Part shown: one piece after another, positions 24,950 through 33,121 of the stretch
Layout of the letters: every line of letters starts with the position of its first letter
How positions within the stretch are numbered: position 1 is the first letter of the stretch
Assembly: GCF_018409545.1 (NCBI RefSeq)
Contig: NZ_AP024564.1
Location: 1 to 64,000, forward strand
Direction: 5' to 3'
DNA from: Allochromatium tepidum
Lineage (GTDB): Bacteria > Pseudomonadota > Gammaproteobacteria > Chromatiales > Chromatiaceae
Length of the DNA: 64,000 bases
The notes under the pieces: generated by a model
Databases searched by the model: none
What the model was told of the DNA's origin: nothing
What the model saw: only the letters and a program-made list of their open reading frames with translations
Made by a program: the position numbers and the translations under genes

Positions 24950-26134
24950 ATGATTCCACGTCTCGCTCAAACCACCGCCAAGCGCCTGGCGCAAGGCTTC
25001 CCGATCCTGACGATCACCGGCCCCCGACAGTCGGGCAAGACGACGTTGGCCCGGACCCTGTTCGCCGATCGCCCCTATGTGTCCCTGGAAGATCCGGAAC
25101 ACCGCGAGTTTGCACACAGCGACCCGCGCGGCTTCCTGGCGCGCTTTCGCGAGGGAGCGGTCATCGATGAGGTCCAGCATGTCCCAGCGCTCTTTTCCTA
25201 TCTTCAGGGGGTGGTCGATGAACGCCGACGGATGGGGGACTTCATCCTGACCGGTTCCCAGCAGTTCGGTTTGATGGCTCGGATCGGCCAGTCGCTGGCC
25301 GGTCGGGTCGGGCGTCTGGAGTTGCTGCCGTTTTCGTCCGCGGAACTGGCGGCTGCCGGACGCTTGCCGGCGGACCTCGACACGCTGTTGTGGCAGGGCG
25401 GCTATCCGCCGCTCTATGACCGCCCGCTGTCGCCGAGCGATTGGTTTCCCAACTACATCGCGACCTATCTGGAACGCGATGTCCGCCAACTGCTCCAGGT
25501 CCGTGATCTGACGCTCTTCCAGCGCTTCGTGCGGCTCTGCGCGGCGCGCACCGGCCGGCTGCTCAACCTCTCAGCCTTAGCGGCCGACAGCGGGATCTCG
25601 CATACAACCGCGCGTGAATGGCTCACAGTGCTGGAGGCGAGCTATCTGGTCTGGCGACTTCCGCCGTATCACCGCAATTTCGGCAAACGCCTGGTCAAGA
25701 CGCCCAAGCTCTATTTCCTGGATACCGGACTGGCCGCCGCGCTGCTCGGGATCCGTGAGGCCGATACCCTGGGGATCCATGCACAGCGCGGGGCGCTATT
25801 TGAGACCTGGGTGGTCAGCGAACTGATCAAACAGCGATTCAATGCCGGACGTCCGCCGGACCTGTATTTCTGGCGCGACAACACAGGGAACGAGGTTGAT
25901 GTGCTGTTTGAATCCGGCTCGCGACTGCAACCGATTGAGATCAAGTCCGGTGCGACCTTCGTGCGCGAGTGGCTCAAGGCGCTGCATCGCTGGCAGGGCT
26001 ATGCCGGTGATGAGACCTTACCGGGGTGGCTGATCTATGGCGGGGAGGACTCCTATCAGCGCGAACAGACCGAGATTCGGTCCTGGCGGTCAATGGCGAC
26101 GTGCCGCAACAGTTTGGGCGACAGAACGACTTAA
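24950..26134 (+). CDS. AAA-type ATPase with DUF4143 domain
   Basis: A 394-residue protein: Walker A TGPRQSGKTTLAR near residues 24-36, Walker B-like GAVIDEVQHV at about 70, sensor ILTGSQQF, and a C-terminal DUF4143 domain with RGALFETWVVSEL and a PD-(D/E)xK-like FWRDNTGNEVDVLFE...PIEIKSG motif. The family is widespread and poorly understood, often in genomic islands. The C-terminal 20 residues look non-native. It lies upstream of a HipA-type kinase but 96 bp apart. Confidence 0.85.
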   Translation: MIPRLAQTTAKRLAQGFPILTITGPRQSGKTTLARTLFADRPYVSLEDPEHREFAHSDPRGFLARFREGAVIDEVQHVPALFSYLQGVVDERRRMGDFILTGSQQFGLMARIGQSLAGRVGRLELLPFSSAELAAAGRLPADLDTLLWQGGYPPLYDRPLSPSDWFPNYIATYLERDVRQLLQVRDLTLFQRFVRLCAARTGRLLNLSALAADSGISHTTAREWLTVLEASYLVWRLPPYHRNFGKRLVKTPKLYFLDTGLAAALLGIREADTLGIHAQRGALFETWVVSELIKQRFNAGRPPDLYFWRDNTGNEVDVLFESGSRLQPIEIKSGATFVREWLKALHRWQGYAGDETLPGWLIYGGEDSYQREQTEIRSWRSMATCRNSLGDRTT

Positions 26135-26230
26135 AATCGTTGTATTTAATCGCGAAAAAAATCGAATTACATTCATTTTTAAAAGCTTACGCGGTAAAAT
26201 CGTTGCAAACATCGTTGCATCAAGGATCTC

Positions 26231-27604
26231 GTGGCCAACCTCTCCGATCTGCGCCGAGCGCTGACACGCGCGCCGCCGGTTTCAACGCGCGACCTGTGCC
26301 GACACCTGGGCGGTGTCGACCGTGCCACCCTGTTGCGCTGGGTGCGCCGTCTGGAGGACGAGGTGGTGCGCCTCGGTCAGGCGCGCCGCTCGGCCTATGC
26401 GCTACGGCGTGCGGTACGCGGACGGCTGGAGCCGATTCCGCTCTATCGGCTCGATGCCTCGGGGACCGGGCATCTGCTCGGGCGGCTGAGTCTGATCGAG
26501 CCTGAAGGCAGCGCTCTGGAGTGGGCGGAATCCTGCCCCTGGCCGCTCGATCCGACCATGGGCGACGGCTGGTTCGACGGATTGCCGTACATGCTCTACG
26601 ACATGGCGCCGCAGGGATTCCTCGGGCGGCATTTCGCGCATCGCCATGCCCAGCGGCTCGGGGTCAGCGAACGTCTGTCGGACTGGTCGGACGCCGATCT
26701 GGTGCATGTGTTGTCGATGCTGGGACACGATCAGCCGGGCGATCTCATTCTGGGTGAGGCCGCCTTCGACGCCGAACTCGAAGCGCGTGCCCAGCGCCGA
26801 CCGGTCGCCCGCACCGACTATCCGGCGCTGGCCGAGCGCGCCTTGGCTTTCGGCGAACCCGGTTCGTCGGCCGGCGGCGAGTACCCGAAGTTCACGGCGC
26901 TGGTCGAGCATGACGGTCGCCCGATGTCGGTGATCGTCAAGTTTTCCGGGGCCGACGCCACGCCCGTTGTGCGGCGCTGGTCGGATTTGCTCATCGCCGA
27001 GCATCTGGCCCTGGAGGTGGTGCGTGAAGTGCTGGAGCTACCGGCAGCGATCAGCCGTCTCATCGAAATCGAAGGGCGCACCTTTCTGGAGGTCGAGCGC
27101 TTCGATCGCCCCGGAGATCATGGCCGCGCACCCGTCTGTACCCTGGCCGGCCTCAATCCCGCCCTGATCGGACGCGCCGCCGAACCCTGGCCGGTCAAGG
27201 CGGCGGACTTGCAGCGACAGGGTTGGCTGCCCCAGGCGGAACTCGAACGCCTTCGCCGTCTGTGGTGGTTCGGCCGGCTCATCGCCAACACCGACATGCA
27301 CGACGGCAATCTGGCGTTCGTGCCCGGACTGGCCCTGGCCCCCGCCTACGACATGCTGCCGATGCGCTATGCCCCGACGCGCACGGGCGAGGTGCCGCCG
27401 GTGGTGTTTCAACCGCCGATGCCGCGCCCGGAGGATCAGGACGTCTGGGCGGACGCTCACCGGGCCGCGTGCTGTTTTTGGGAACGCGCCGCCGCCGACA
27501 CGCGCCTCAGTTCGGTCTTCAGGGCCATCGCCGGCCAAAATGCGGCGATTCTTGCGAGGAAAATTGATGAGCACCCACGGCGACACCCGAAAAGCGGCGT
27601 TTGA
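26231..27604 (+). CDS. HipA-family kinase, YjjJ type
   Basis: A 457-residue protein with a GTG start preceded by AAGGA. The N-terminal 60 residues form a winged-helix domain (RDLCRHLGGVDRATLLRWVRRLE), and the HipA kinase fold follows with the catalytic HDGNLAF motif (NTDMHDGNLAF) near residue 360 and the metal-binding YDMLPMRY. YjjJ proteins are HipA-like toxins that carry their own DNA-binding domain and need no separate HipB. The kfrA-like gene starts inside its 3' end. Confidence 0.8.
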   Translation: MANLSDLRRALTRAPPVSTRDLCRHLGGVDRATLLRWVRRLEDEVVRLGQARRSAYALRRAVRGRLEPIPLYRLDASGTGHLLGRLSLIEPEGSALEWAESCPWPLDPTMGDGWFDGLPYMLYDMAPQGFLGRHFAHRHAQRLGVSERLSDWSDADLVHVLSMLGHDQPGDLILGEAAFDAELEARAQRRPVARTDYPALAERALAFGEPGSSAGGEYPKFTALVEHDGRPMSVIVKFSGADATPVVRRWSDLLIAEHLALEVVREVLELPAAISRLIEIEGRTFLEVERFDRPGDHGRAPVCTLAGLNPALIGRAAEPWPVKAADLQRQGWLPQAELERLRRLWWFGRLIANTDMHDGNLAFVPGLALAPAYDMLPMRYAPTRTGEVPPVVFQPPMPRPEDQDVWADAHRAACCFWERAAADTRLSSVFRAIAGQNAAILARKIDEHPRRHPKSGV

Positions 27605-28598
27605 AGCCGCCTGCCGACTGGCCGCCGCCGGCGAGCGTCCGACCGTCGTGGCCGTGCGCGCGAAGCTGGGCGGCAAAGGCGGGCAAAACGCGATCCAAGC
27701 CGGATTGAATGACTGGATCGCCGAGGCGGCGAAACGCTTTCAACTGCCCGGTTTGCCGGAATCCCTGCAAATGGCGGTGATCGCGTTCTGGGACGTGGCT
27801 TGTCAGACGGCTCAGGCGCAGTGGGATGAAGCGCGCGCCGGGATGCTCGCCCAGCTGGAAGCGCGCGACCAGCAGCTGGCCACACTCACGCAAGCGTGCG
27901 AGGCTCTGGAGCGCGAGCGCGATCAGACGCTTTCCGAGCGTGACCGACACGCGCAGGCGCTGCAACAGGCTCAGGCCGAGTTGTTCGCCGCCCACCAGCA
28001 CATCCGCGCCCTGGAGACTGAGCGCGCCGATCTGGCGCAGCGTCTGGCCGACGCCGAGGCCGGCGTCGCGCAGCTGACGGAAACCGGTGCCGAGCTTGTC
28101 GCCAAAGTCAGAGATCTGGAATACAGCGAGCAGGGATTGAAAGAAGCGGCGAAGCGCCTTGAGACCGAGCGCGATCAGTTGCAGGCGGCTGTCGGCACGG
28201 CCAAGCAGACGATTGCCCAGCTGGAGCACCTTCGCACGCAGGAGGAACGCGAACGCGCCCAACTCACCGCCGCACTGGATCAGAGTCGGGCGGATCTGGA
28301 GACAGGGCGCACGGCACTCGCCGAGCGTGAGGCGCAGATCAAGACGCTCACCGAGCTCCTGGAGCGCACCCAGGCCACACATGAGGCCGAGTCAGCGCAT
28401 TGGCTACTTCAGATCGACGATCAGCGCCAAGCACTGTCTGCCGCCCGCGAGCGTGAGAAGCGCTGGGACAAAGAGCGCGAGGAATTACGCGCCGAGACGC
28501 ATCAGTTGCGCGCAGAGATCGCTCGGTTAAGTGCTAAAAAAATGCAGGCCATTAAAGAAAAAAAACCGGCACCGCTGTTCCTGGGGGACTCGGTTTGA
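27567..28598 (+). CDS. KfrA-like DNA-binding coiled-coil protein
   Basis: A 343-residue protein. Residues 1-70 (THGDTRKAAFEAACRLAAAGERPTVVAVRAKLGGKGGQNAIQAGLNDW) match the KfrA N-terminal DNA-binding domain, and a coiled coil of about 230 residues follows. KfrA proteins of conjugative plasmids repress their own promoter and aid segregation through alpha-helical tails. GAGGA precedes the ATG at 27567, which overlaps the hipA-like gene by 38 bases. It ends in an overlap with a broken vapC. Confidence 0.75.
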   Translation: MSTHGDTRKAAFEAACRLAAAGERPTVVAVRAKLGGKGGQNAIQAGLNDWIAEAAKRFQLPGLPESLQMAVIAFWDVACQTAQAQWDEARAGMLAQLEARDQQLATLTQACEALERERDQTLSERDRHAQALQQAQAELFAAHQHIRALETERADLAQRLADAEAGVAQLTETGAELVAKVRDLEYSEQGLKEAAKRLETERDQLQAAVGTAKQTIAQLEHLRTQEERERAQLTAALDQSRADLETGRTALAEREAQIKTLTELLERTQATHEAESAHWLLQIDDQRQALSAAREREKRWDKEREELRAETHQLRAEIARLSAKKMQAIKEKKPAPLFLGDSV

Positions 28599-28991
28599 AC
28601 CTGCTGCTCGACACACACGTCGCCCTGTGGGCGATCACGACAAGGGACTGTCCGAGTACAGCTACAAGCCCCCGGCTTTAGCCGTGGGGTACATGACGGA
28701 TAGTCCCAAATTGCCGTCGCACGCGAGGACGCTGATTCAGGCAACGACATCCATCGTCTGGGTGAGTGCAGCCAGCGTGTGGGAAATCGCCATCAAGCAC
28801 GCGCTTGGCCGGGGCGACATGCCGGTATCGAGCCAGGAAGCTATCGACTACTTCCGCGAGTCTGGCTATCGCTTCCTGGCCATCGAGGCCGAGCATGCGG
28901 CAGCGGTCGAGGCTCTGCCCGCACACCACCAAGACCCGTTCGACCGCTTACTCGTCGCTCAAGCGCTGGTCGAACCGATGCGGCTGAGTCC
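28595..28991 (+). pseudogene. vapC: VapC-type PIN toxin gene interrupted by a 59-bp IS605 remnant
   Basis: From a TTG overlapping the kfrA-like stop the frame reads NLLLDTHVALWAIT, the PIN-domain start with its first Asp. It is then broken by an insertion at 28639-28697. It resumes with DSPKLPSHARTLI...VWVSAASVWEIAIKHALGRG...HQDPFDRLLVAQAL, the middle and C-terminal PIN motifs. Removal of the insert restores one frame. The 3' end runs into the CRISPR remnant. No VapB is next to it. Confidence 0.75.
28639..28697. mobile_element. 59-bp IS605-type remnant inside vapC
   Basis: Contains the hairpin CCCCCGGCTTTAGCCGTGGGG and the end GGGGTACATGAC shared with 18908-18955. The flanks join as ATCAC|GGATAG to restore the reading frame. 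Confidence 0.6.
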
Positions 28992-29007
28992 TACAGGGGG
29001 TGCCCCC

Positions 29008-29097
29008 GTGTTCCCCGCGTGCGCGGGGATGAACCGTACAAGGCGCGAGAGCGCGACGCAGCAAAGGCGTGTTCCCCGCGTGCGCGGGGATGAACCG
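29008..29097 (+). CRISPR. Two-repeat remnant of a type I-E CRISPR array
   Basis: Two identical 29-nt repeats (29008-29036 and 29069-29097) have the I-E form GTGTTCCCCGCG...GGGGATGAACCG with an internal 7-bp palindrome. They enclose a 32-nt spacer (29037-29068). No third repeat, leader or I-E cas gene is visible. Confidence 0.85.
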
Positions 29098-29117
29098 GCC
29101 CAACGGGCGCCTGGCCG

Positions 29118-30344
29118 TCAACAGCTTTGCGCCGCCCACCATTGCGCCATTCCACCTTCCAACGCTGAAAGATGACGCAAATAACGCTTGATCATCCGCA
29201 CATCCTTCCAGCCGCCTGCCTGGAGGATTCCAGCCGTTGGAATTCCGGCGGCGGCCATATCCTGCGCGGCACCTACCCTGAGCGAATGACCCGAAACCGA
29301 ACTGGCATGAGCGCGCCACGCGCTTCGTCGTGTTTCTTCTCCCATATCCTCCGGCAGAACCAATTCCCCTCGTGCTTCTGCCAGACGCCCCATGGCATCT
29401 TTTAGGATTAAATTCACCATACCATCTGTTAAGCGCAGCCCATAATTCGCACGCTTTAGGCAGGCCTCACCGTTGCGCTGTATCCGCGTCAACAGTGGCC
29501 CATCCTGGAGTCGACTGCGTGTCAGCCAGAGGCGCACAACTTTCGCGGCCGGCGGACTGAGATACCGCACATCGACATCAGCCTCCAGGTCGGTTTTTGT
29601 CGGACGCAGTGCAATCGTTGCAGAACCATCATCCAGCCACTGGACATCCTCCACATTAAGCGCAACCAGTTCGGCGCGACGCGCCAGGGTATTGTGCCCG
29701 ATCACCAGCAGCGCCCGATCCCGCCAGCCGGACAGGGTGTCCGGAAGCAAGGGTAAGATCGCTGAAACATGCGACCAGCGCACCGCTGCCGCCTGTTTCG
29801 CGCCCCCGCTGCCGCGTACCAACGACTTCAATGTGTTTTTCACCAGCGGATGATCTGTCGGCGAGGGCAGTTCCAGGAGACGATGCAGCGTGGCAATCGT
29901 GCTCAAGTAGCGGCGCAGACTGTTGATCGAGCGCCGATCGCCATCTTCGGTGCCGACGCCGGAACGCTGATCGGTCAGAAAACAGGCCAGCAAATGTGGG
30001 GAGACGGGGAGGGTCACGCGCGCGTGACGCTCAGGGACATGCCTGGCCGCCGGGCCCAGGCACCACTCTCGAAACACAGCCCAGTCTGCGGCCCAGGCTT
30101 TGCGCGTGTTGGGCGCGGCGGCGGCCAGGGCGCCGGCCACAATCGGGGAGGGTGCTTGCATCCAACCGTCCGGGGCGAACAATGGTTCGACCAGGCCGGC
30201 GGGCAAACGGGGGGCGTGGTTTTGAGCAAGCGACAGAGGGCGCGTACATGACAGATCGTCTTCGACCTCAAGCGCACGAGAGAAAGAAGCGTTGCGTATT
30301 GAGTTACGCGGTTCTGAATGATTGGTGGCAATACGCTTAGGCAT
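29118..30344 (-). CDS. Tyrosine recombinase/integrase
   Basis: A protein of about 408 residues from the ATG at 30344. The C-terminal catalytic domain shows LARRAELVALNVEDV (first Arg), SGHSLRVGAAQDMAAAGI (HxLR) and GGWKDVRMIKRYLRH (Trp/His position and the nucleophilic Tyr). A SAM-like core-binding domain with LRRYLSTIATLHR lies at about 120-200. The Shine-Dalgarno is weak, so a start upstream is possible. It could act in plasmid dimer resolution or in integration of a genetic element ending near the CRISPR remnant. Confidence 0.85.
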   Translation of the reverse strand: MPKRIATNHSEPRNSIRNASFSRALEVEDDLSCTRPLSLAQNHAPRLPAGLVEPLFAPDGWMQAPSPIVAGALAAAAPNTRKAWAADWAVFREWCLGPAARHVPERHARVTLPVSPHLLACFLTDQRSGVGTEDGDRRSINSLRRYLSTIATLHRLLELPSPTDHPLVKNTLKSLVRGSGGAKQAAAVRWSHVSAILPLLPDTLSGWRDRALLVIGHNTLARRAELVALNVEDVQWLDDGSATIALRPTKTDLEADVDVRYLSPPAAKVVRLWLTRSRLQDGPLLTRIQRNGEACLKRANYGLRLTDGMVNLILKDAMGRLAEARGELVLPEDMGEETRRSAWRAHASSVSGHSLRVGAAQDMAAAGIPTAGILQAGGWKDVRMIKRYLRHLSALEGGMAQWWAAQSC

Positions 30345-30416
30345 GAGGTATAGCTCGGTGTGCTGGGCGGCTGTGATTATCCTCACGAAAGTCCCGCGAA
30401 AAATCAAATCTAATTT

Positions 30417-30632
30417 CCTGATTAGTTACGAAGCTCAGCACTGCGGTGCGAGAACTCTCAGGCCAAGTTTTTGTTTTCTCTTGCCCGGTCAATCTCTGAC
30501 CACCTAAGCGCGGCCTCCAAGTCAGCGCAGACGACCAGCGTACCTGGCACAAACTCAGATGGCTGAAAATAATTTCATAAAAACAATGAATTACAGTGAG
30601 CGTGAATGTGCTGAGCTTCGTAACTAATCAGG
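30417..30632. mobile_element. 216-bp MITE of the IS1595 group with 25-bp perfect inverted ends and 8-bp target duplication
   Basis: CCTGATTAGTTACGAAGC... at 30417 is perfectly inverted over 25 bp at 30608-30632. TCTAATTT flanks both sides (30409-30416 and 30633-30640). The first 172 bp is identical to the left part of the IS at 43337, so the IS transposase can be expected to move it. Confidence 0.85.
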
Positions 30633-30821
30633 TCTAATTTTGAGGTAAAAATAATTCAAAGCAAACAAAGCAAGCGCCGCGATTGCGCCTGAGCTTGATT
30701 TGTTTTAAGCTAGATACAGGGGCGTCCATTGATGTGCTCACGTCCTATTTCGATAATTAAGAAAACAGCCGTTTGAGCAAATTTGCCGCGCATCCTGCGC
30801 ATCGACGCGAAGCGTGATGCG

Positions 30822-31265
30822 TCAGTCAAGCGGCGGCCCGAGCTTGCGAGGGTCATCCTGGTTTTCGATATAGCGCAGCAGCGTATCGATGTTGGCACGC
30901 CCGCCCACACTGATCAGGGCATAGGCACGGTTCCAGAAATAGGGCTTCCAGTAATACGGCGCGAGTTCTTGGGCGAACTCCTTGCGCATCCGGCGGGCGG
31001 TGACGGACTTCAGGTTCTTGACCAGATCGGAGAGCTTGACCGTGGGCGGAGCCTCGAACAGCAGATGCACGTGGTCGGCCTCGCCACCGAATTCGACCAT
31101 CTGACACCCCCATTTGGTCAGCAGGTCACGCAGGATCTCTTCGAGCCGTGCGAGCATCGGCGCCGTCAGACATTTGTGCCGATACTTCATTGACAGCACT
31201 AGATGATAATAAAGCCTGTAAGCACTGTGGTTGCTGGTTCTAAGGCTTGATCTATCCATCGACAT
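30822..31265 (-). CDS. tnpA: IS200/IS605 Y1 transposase TnpA
   Basis: A protein of about 147 residues. The HUH motif is in ADHVHLLFE (about residues 64-72), and the nucleophile Tyr is in LLRYIENQ near the C-terminus. TnpA excises and inserts the element as ssDNA. It is divergent from tnpB with only 17 bp between their starts, an IS605-like arrangement. It could also mobilise the many hairpin-ended fragments in trans. Confidence 0.9.
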   Translation of the reverse strand: MSMDRSSLRTSNHSAYRLYYHLVLSMKYRHKCLTAPMLARLEEILRDLLTKWGCQMVEFGGEADHVHLLFEAPPTVKLSDLVKNLKSVTARRMRKEFAQELAPYYWKPYFWNRAYALISVGGRANIDTLLRYIENQDDPRKLGPPLD

Positions 31266-31282
31266 CACCTACGATATGAATC

Positions 31283-32617
31283 ATGGAAACCATGATACGC
31301 ACGGATAAGTGGCCCCTGCAAGCCACCTCGTATCAGCGGCATCTGATGCGGCTGACGCTGGCGGAATACCGTCAGTTTTGCCGTGCGCTCTCGATCGTGG
31401 TGTTGAATAACTGGCCGGAACTCCACGCTGCGCCCAGCTTTGCCGCCGCCGTCGAACGGCTCATCCATCCCACGAAGCTGCACCCAAACCCGCGTCATCA
31501 CTATTTCGCCAAGCGCTTCTACAAGTTCCCGTCCTATTTACGCCGCGCCGCCATCGAGTTCGTCAAGGGCCAGGTGTCGAGCTACCTGAGCCGCTATCAA
31601 GCCTGGCAAGGCGGCGAGCGTAAACACCGCCAAGCCCGTCCGCCACGATTCAACCCGGTTGCTCAGTGCTATCCGGTGCTGTACCGGGGACAATTGGTGA
31701 AGTTCGATACCGATTTCACCACCGCCACCTTGAAACTGTGGAATGGCAAGGAGTGGCTCTGGCATGACGTGGCCATCAAGTCGGTCCGCCAGCGCCACCA
31801 CACGGGCGTCGTTAAATCGCCAACGCTCGTGCTCAATCGGGACTATCACCTGGCGGTCCCGGTCAATGTCACACCGCCACGACTCCCCGATCACGGGCGC
31901 GTCTGCGCGGTGGATGTGGGGATCAATACGCTGGCAACAGCCAGCCTTGTTTCGCAAAACGGCACTGTCTCGGCGCGCGGTTTTTTCCACCCCGCCGCAG
32001 ATATAGACCGTCGTGACAAGCGCGCCCGGATCATCCGCAACAAAGCGCGCAAAACCGCCAAGCTCTCCAAGGGCTTCGCGCGAACCTGGTATCGCAAGGC
32101 CCAGCACATCAACGAGCAGATCGCCCAGCAGACCTCGCGGCGCGTGGTGAATTTTGCGTTGGAGCATGGCGCTGACGTGATTGTGCTGGAAGATCTGAAA
32201 GGCTGGCGTCCTAAGGCGGGCAAGAAACGCTCGGGCCTGCGTCAGCGCTTCCATCAGTGGCTCCATCGTCGACTCGCCACGCTGATCGAGCAGAAGATGA
32301 CCGAGGCCGGTGGGCGGATCGTCTACGTCTATGCGCGCGGCACCTCATCCTGGGCCTTCGACGGCTCGGGCCGCGTTCAACGCGATACCCAGCAATACGA
32401 ACGGGCAACCTTTGCCAATGGCAAGCAGTACAGCGCTGATCTCAACGCCAGCTACAACATCGGCGCCCGCTATTGGGCCTGGAAAAACAAACTGACCCGC
32501 CGCAAGGACGGGCAGTTGTCAGAGGACAGACGTTCCCCTGGCAAACCGAGAATACCGGTCACGCTCTCAACGCTTTGGTTGCGAGAGCTTGAAGCCCCGC
32601 ATCAATGCGCCGCATGA
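31283..32617 (+). CDS. tnpB: TnpB-family protein lacking the CxxC zinc ribbon
   Basis: A 444-residue TnpB-like protein. RuvC motifs are AVDVGINTLATA (Asp), VIVLEDLKGW (Glu) and SADLNASYNIGARY (Asp). Between the last two, where TnpB normally carries CxxC...CxxC, it reads TSSWAFDGSGRVQRDTQQYERATF without cysteines. This zinc-less subgroup is known among OrfB proteins. It may still be an RNA-guided nuclease, but that cannot be assumed. The extra C-terminal 60 residues are basic. Confidence 0.85.
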   Translation: METMIRTDKWPLQATSYQRHLMRLTLAEYRQFCRALSIVVLNNWPELHAAPSFAAAVERLIHPTKLHPNPRHHYFAKRFYKFPSYLRRAAIEFVKGQVSSYLSRYQAWQGGERKHRQARPPRFNPVAQCYPVLYRGQLVKFDTDFTTATLKLWNGKEWLWHDVAIKSVRQRHHTGVVKSPTLVLNRDYHLAVPVNVTPPRLPDHGRVCAVDVGINTLATASLVSQNGTVSARGFFHPAADIDRRDKRARIIRNKARKTAKLSKGFARTWYRKAQHINEQIAQQTSRRVVNFALEHGADVIVLEDLKGWRPKAGKKRSGLRQRFHQWLHRRLATLIEQKMTEAGGRIVYVYARGTSSWAFDGSGRVQRDTQQYERATFANGKQYSADLNASYNIGARYWAWKNKLTRRKDGQLSEDRRSPGKPRIPVTLSTLWLRELEAPHQCAA

Positions 32618-32628
32618 TGCGCGGGAGT
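32594..32628. repeat. Candidate right-end hairpin of the tnpA/tnpB element
   Basis: CCCCGCATCA...TGATGCGCGGG overlaps the stop of tnpB and is followed by GAGTATTCAC. Position and structure fit an IS200/IS605 right end; the left end beyond tnpA was not identified. Confidence 0.4.
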
Positions 32629-32785
32629 ATTCACCACGTCACGGTAATGCCGCTGGTAGGCGTCGATTGCGCTGCCGCTGGCCGCTGCAAGCTCCAGGGC
32701 AGGTGCTGATTGAATCCGACACCTCTATAACCCGGACCGCGCACCGTTCGCTCGGAAGCTTTAGGGGCCTTCTCGCCGAGCCCCC

Positions 32786-33055
32786 GGCTCGCCGAGGCCT
32801 CGGCGAGCCCGGCGCGGCCTTGACATCCTCCCCGGCCTGAAGGCCGGAGCTATCCTTCCCCGCCCTGAACGGCGGGGCTTGCCGCGCACCGGGTCAGGCC
32901 ACGCGCCGCCCCCCAGAACCCCTCGGCTTTAGCCGTGGGGAGGTTCAGTGATGGGGTTTTTTTCTTAAAGCTAGATATAAGATAGCTATAGTAGGGTTAC
33001 CCGTCTTGCGCGAAAAGCCCCGCCGTTCAGGGCGGGGATGGATAGCGCGTCCCTG
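32786..33055. mobile_element. Cluster of IS605-type hairpin ends
   Basis: A 24-bp perfect palindrome (32786-32809, GGCTCGCCGAGG and its complement) is followed by an inverted right end (TTGACATCC from 32821). Next come the GGCTTTAGCC/GTGGGGAGGTTCAG hairpin (32925-32949), a copy of the promoter stretch GATATAAGATAGCTATA seen at 42611, and another hairpin at 33017. Together they fill the 500-bp gap before the next tnpB. Confidence 0.55.
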
Positions 33056-33081
33056 AGTGGGCCTTGAGCCGACTCAGGGGC

Positions 33082-33105
33082 TATCTTGCAATGACTTGCA
33101 AGATA
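33082..33105. promoter_or_regulatory. 10-bp inverted repeat upstream of tnpB
   Basis: TATCTTGCAA-TGAC-TTGCAAGATA, a perfect inverted repeat ending 16 bases before the start at 33122. It may be a left-end recognition hairpin or an operator. Confidence 0.5.
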
Positions 33106-33121
33106 CTTTATCCTTTAAGGC

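Noticed and set aside
29098-29130. Continuation of the CRISPR array beyond the second repeat
   Set aside because: No third repeat occurs at the expected 61-bp step and the integrase gene ends at 29118; only a two-repeat remnant is supported.
31538-32266. Long minus-strand frame opposite the tnpB at 31283
   Set aside because: GC-rich antisense shadow of a well-supported tnpB; no Shine-Dalgarno or recognisable protein features. The same holds for long antisense frames opposite hipA, kfrA, cmr and radical-SAM genes.
32786-32809. 24-bp perfect palindrome as a terminator
   Set aside because: No T-run on either side and no gene ending next to it; more likely part of IS605-type debris.
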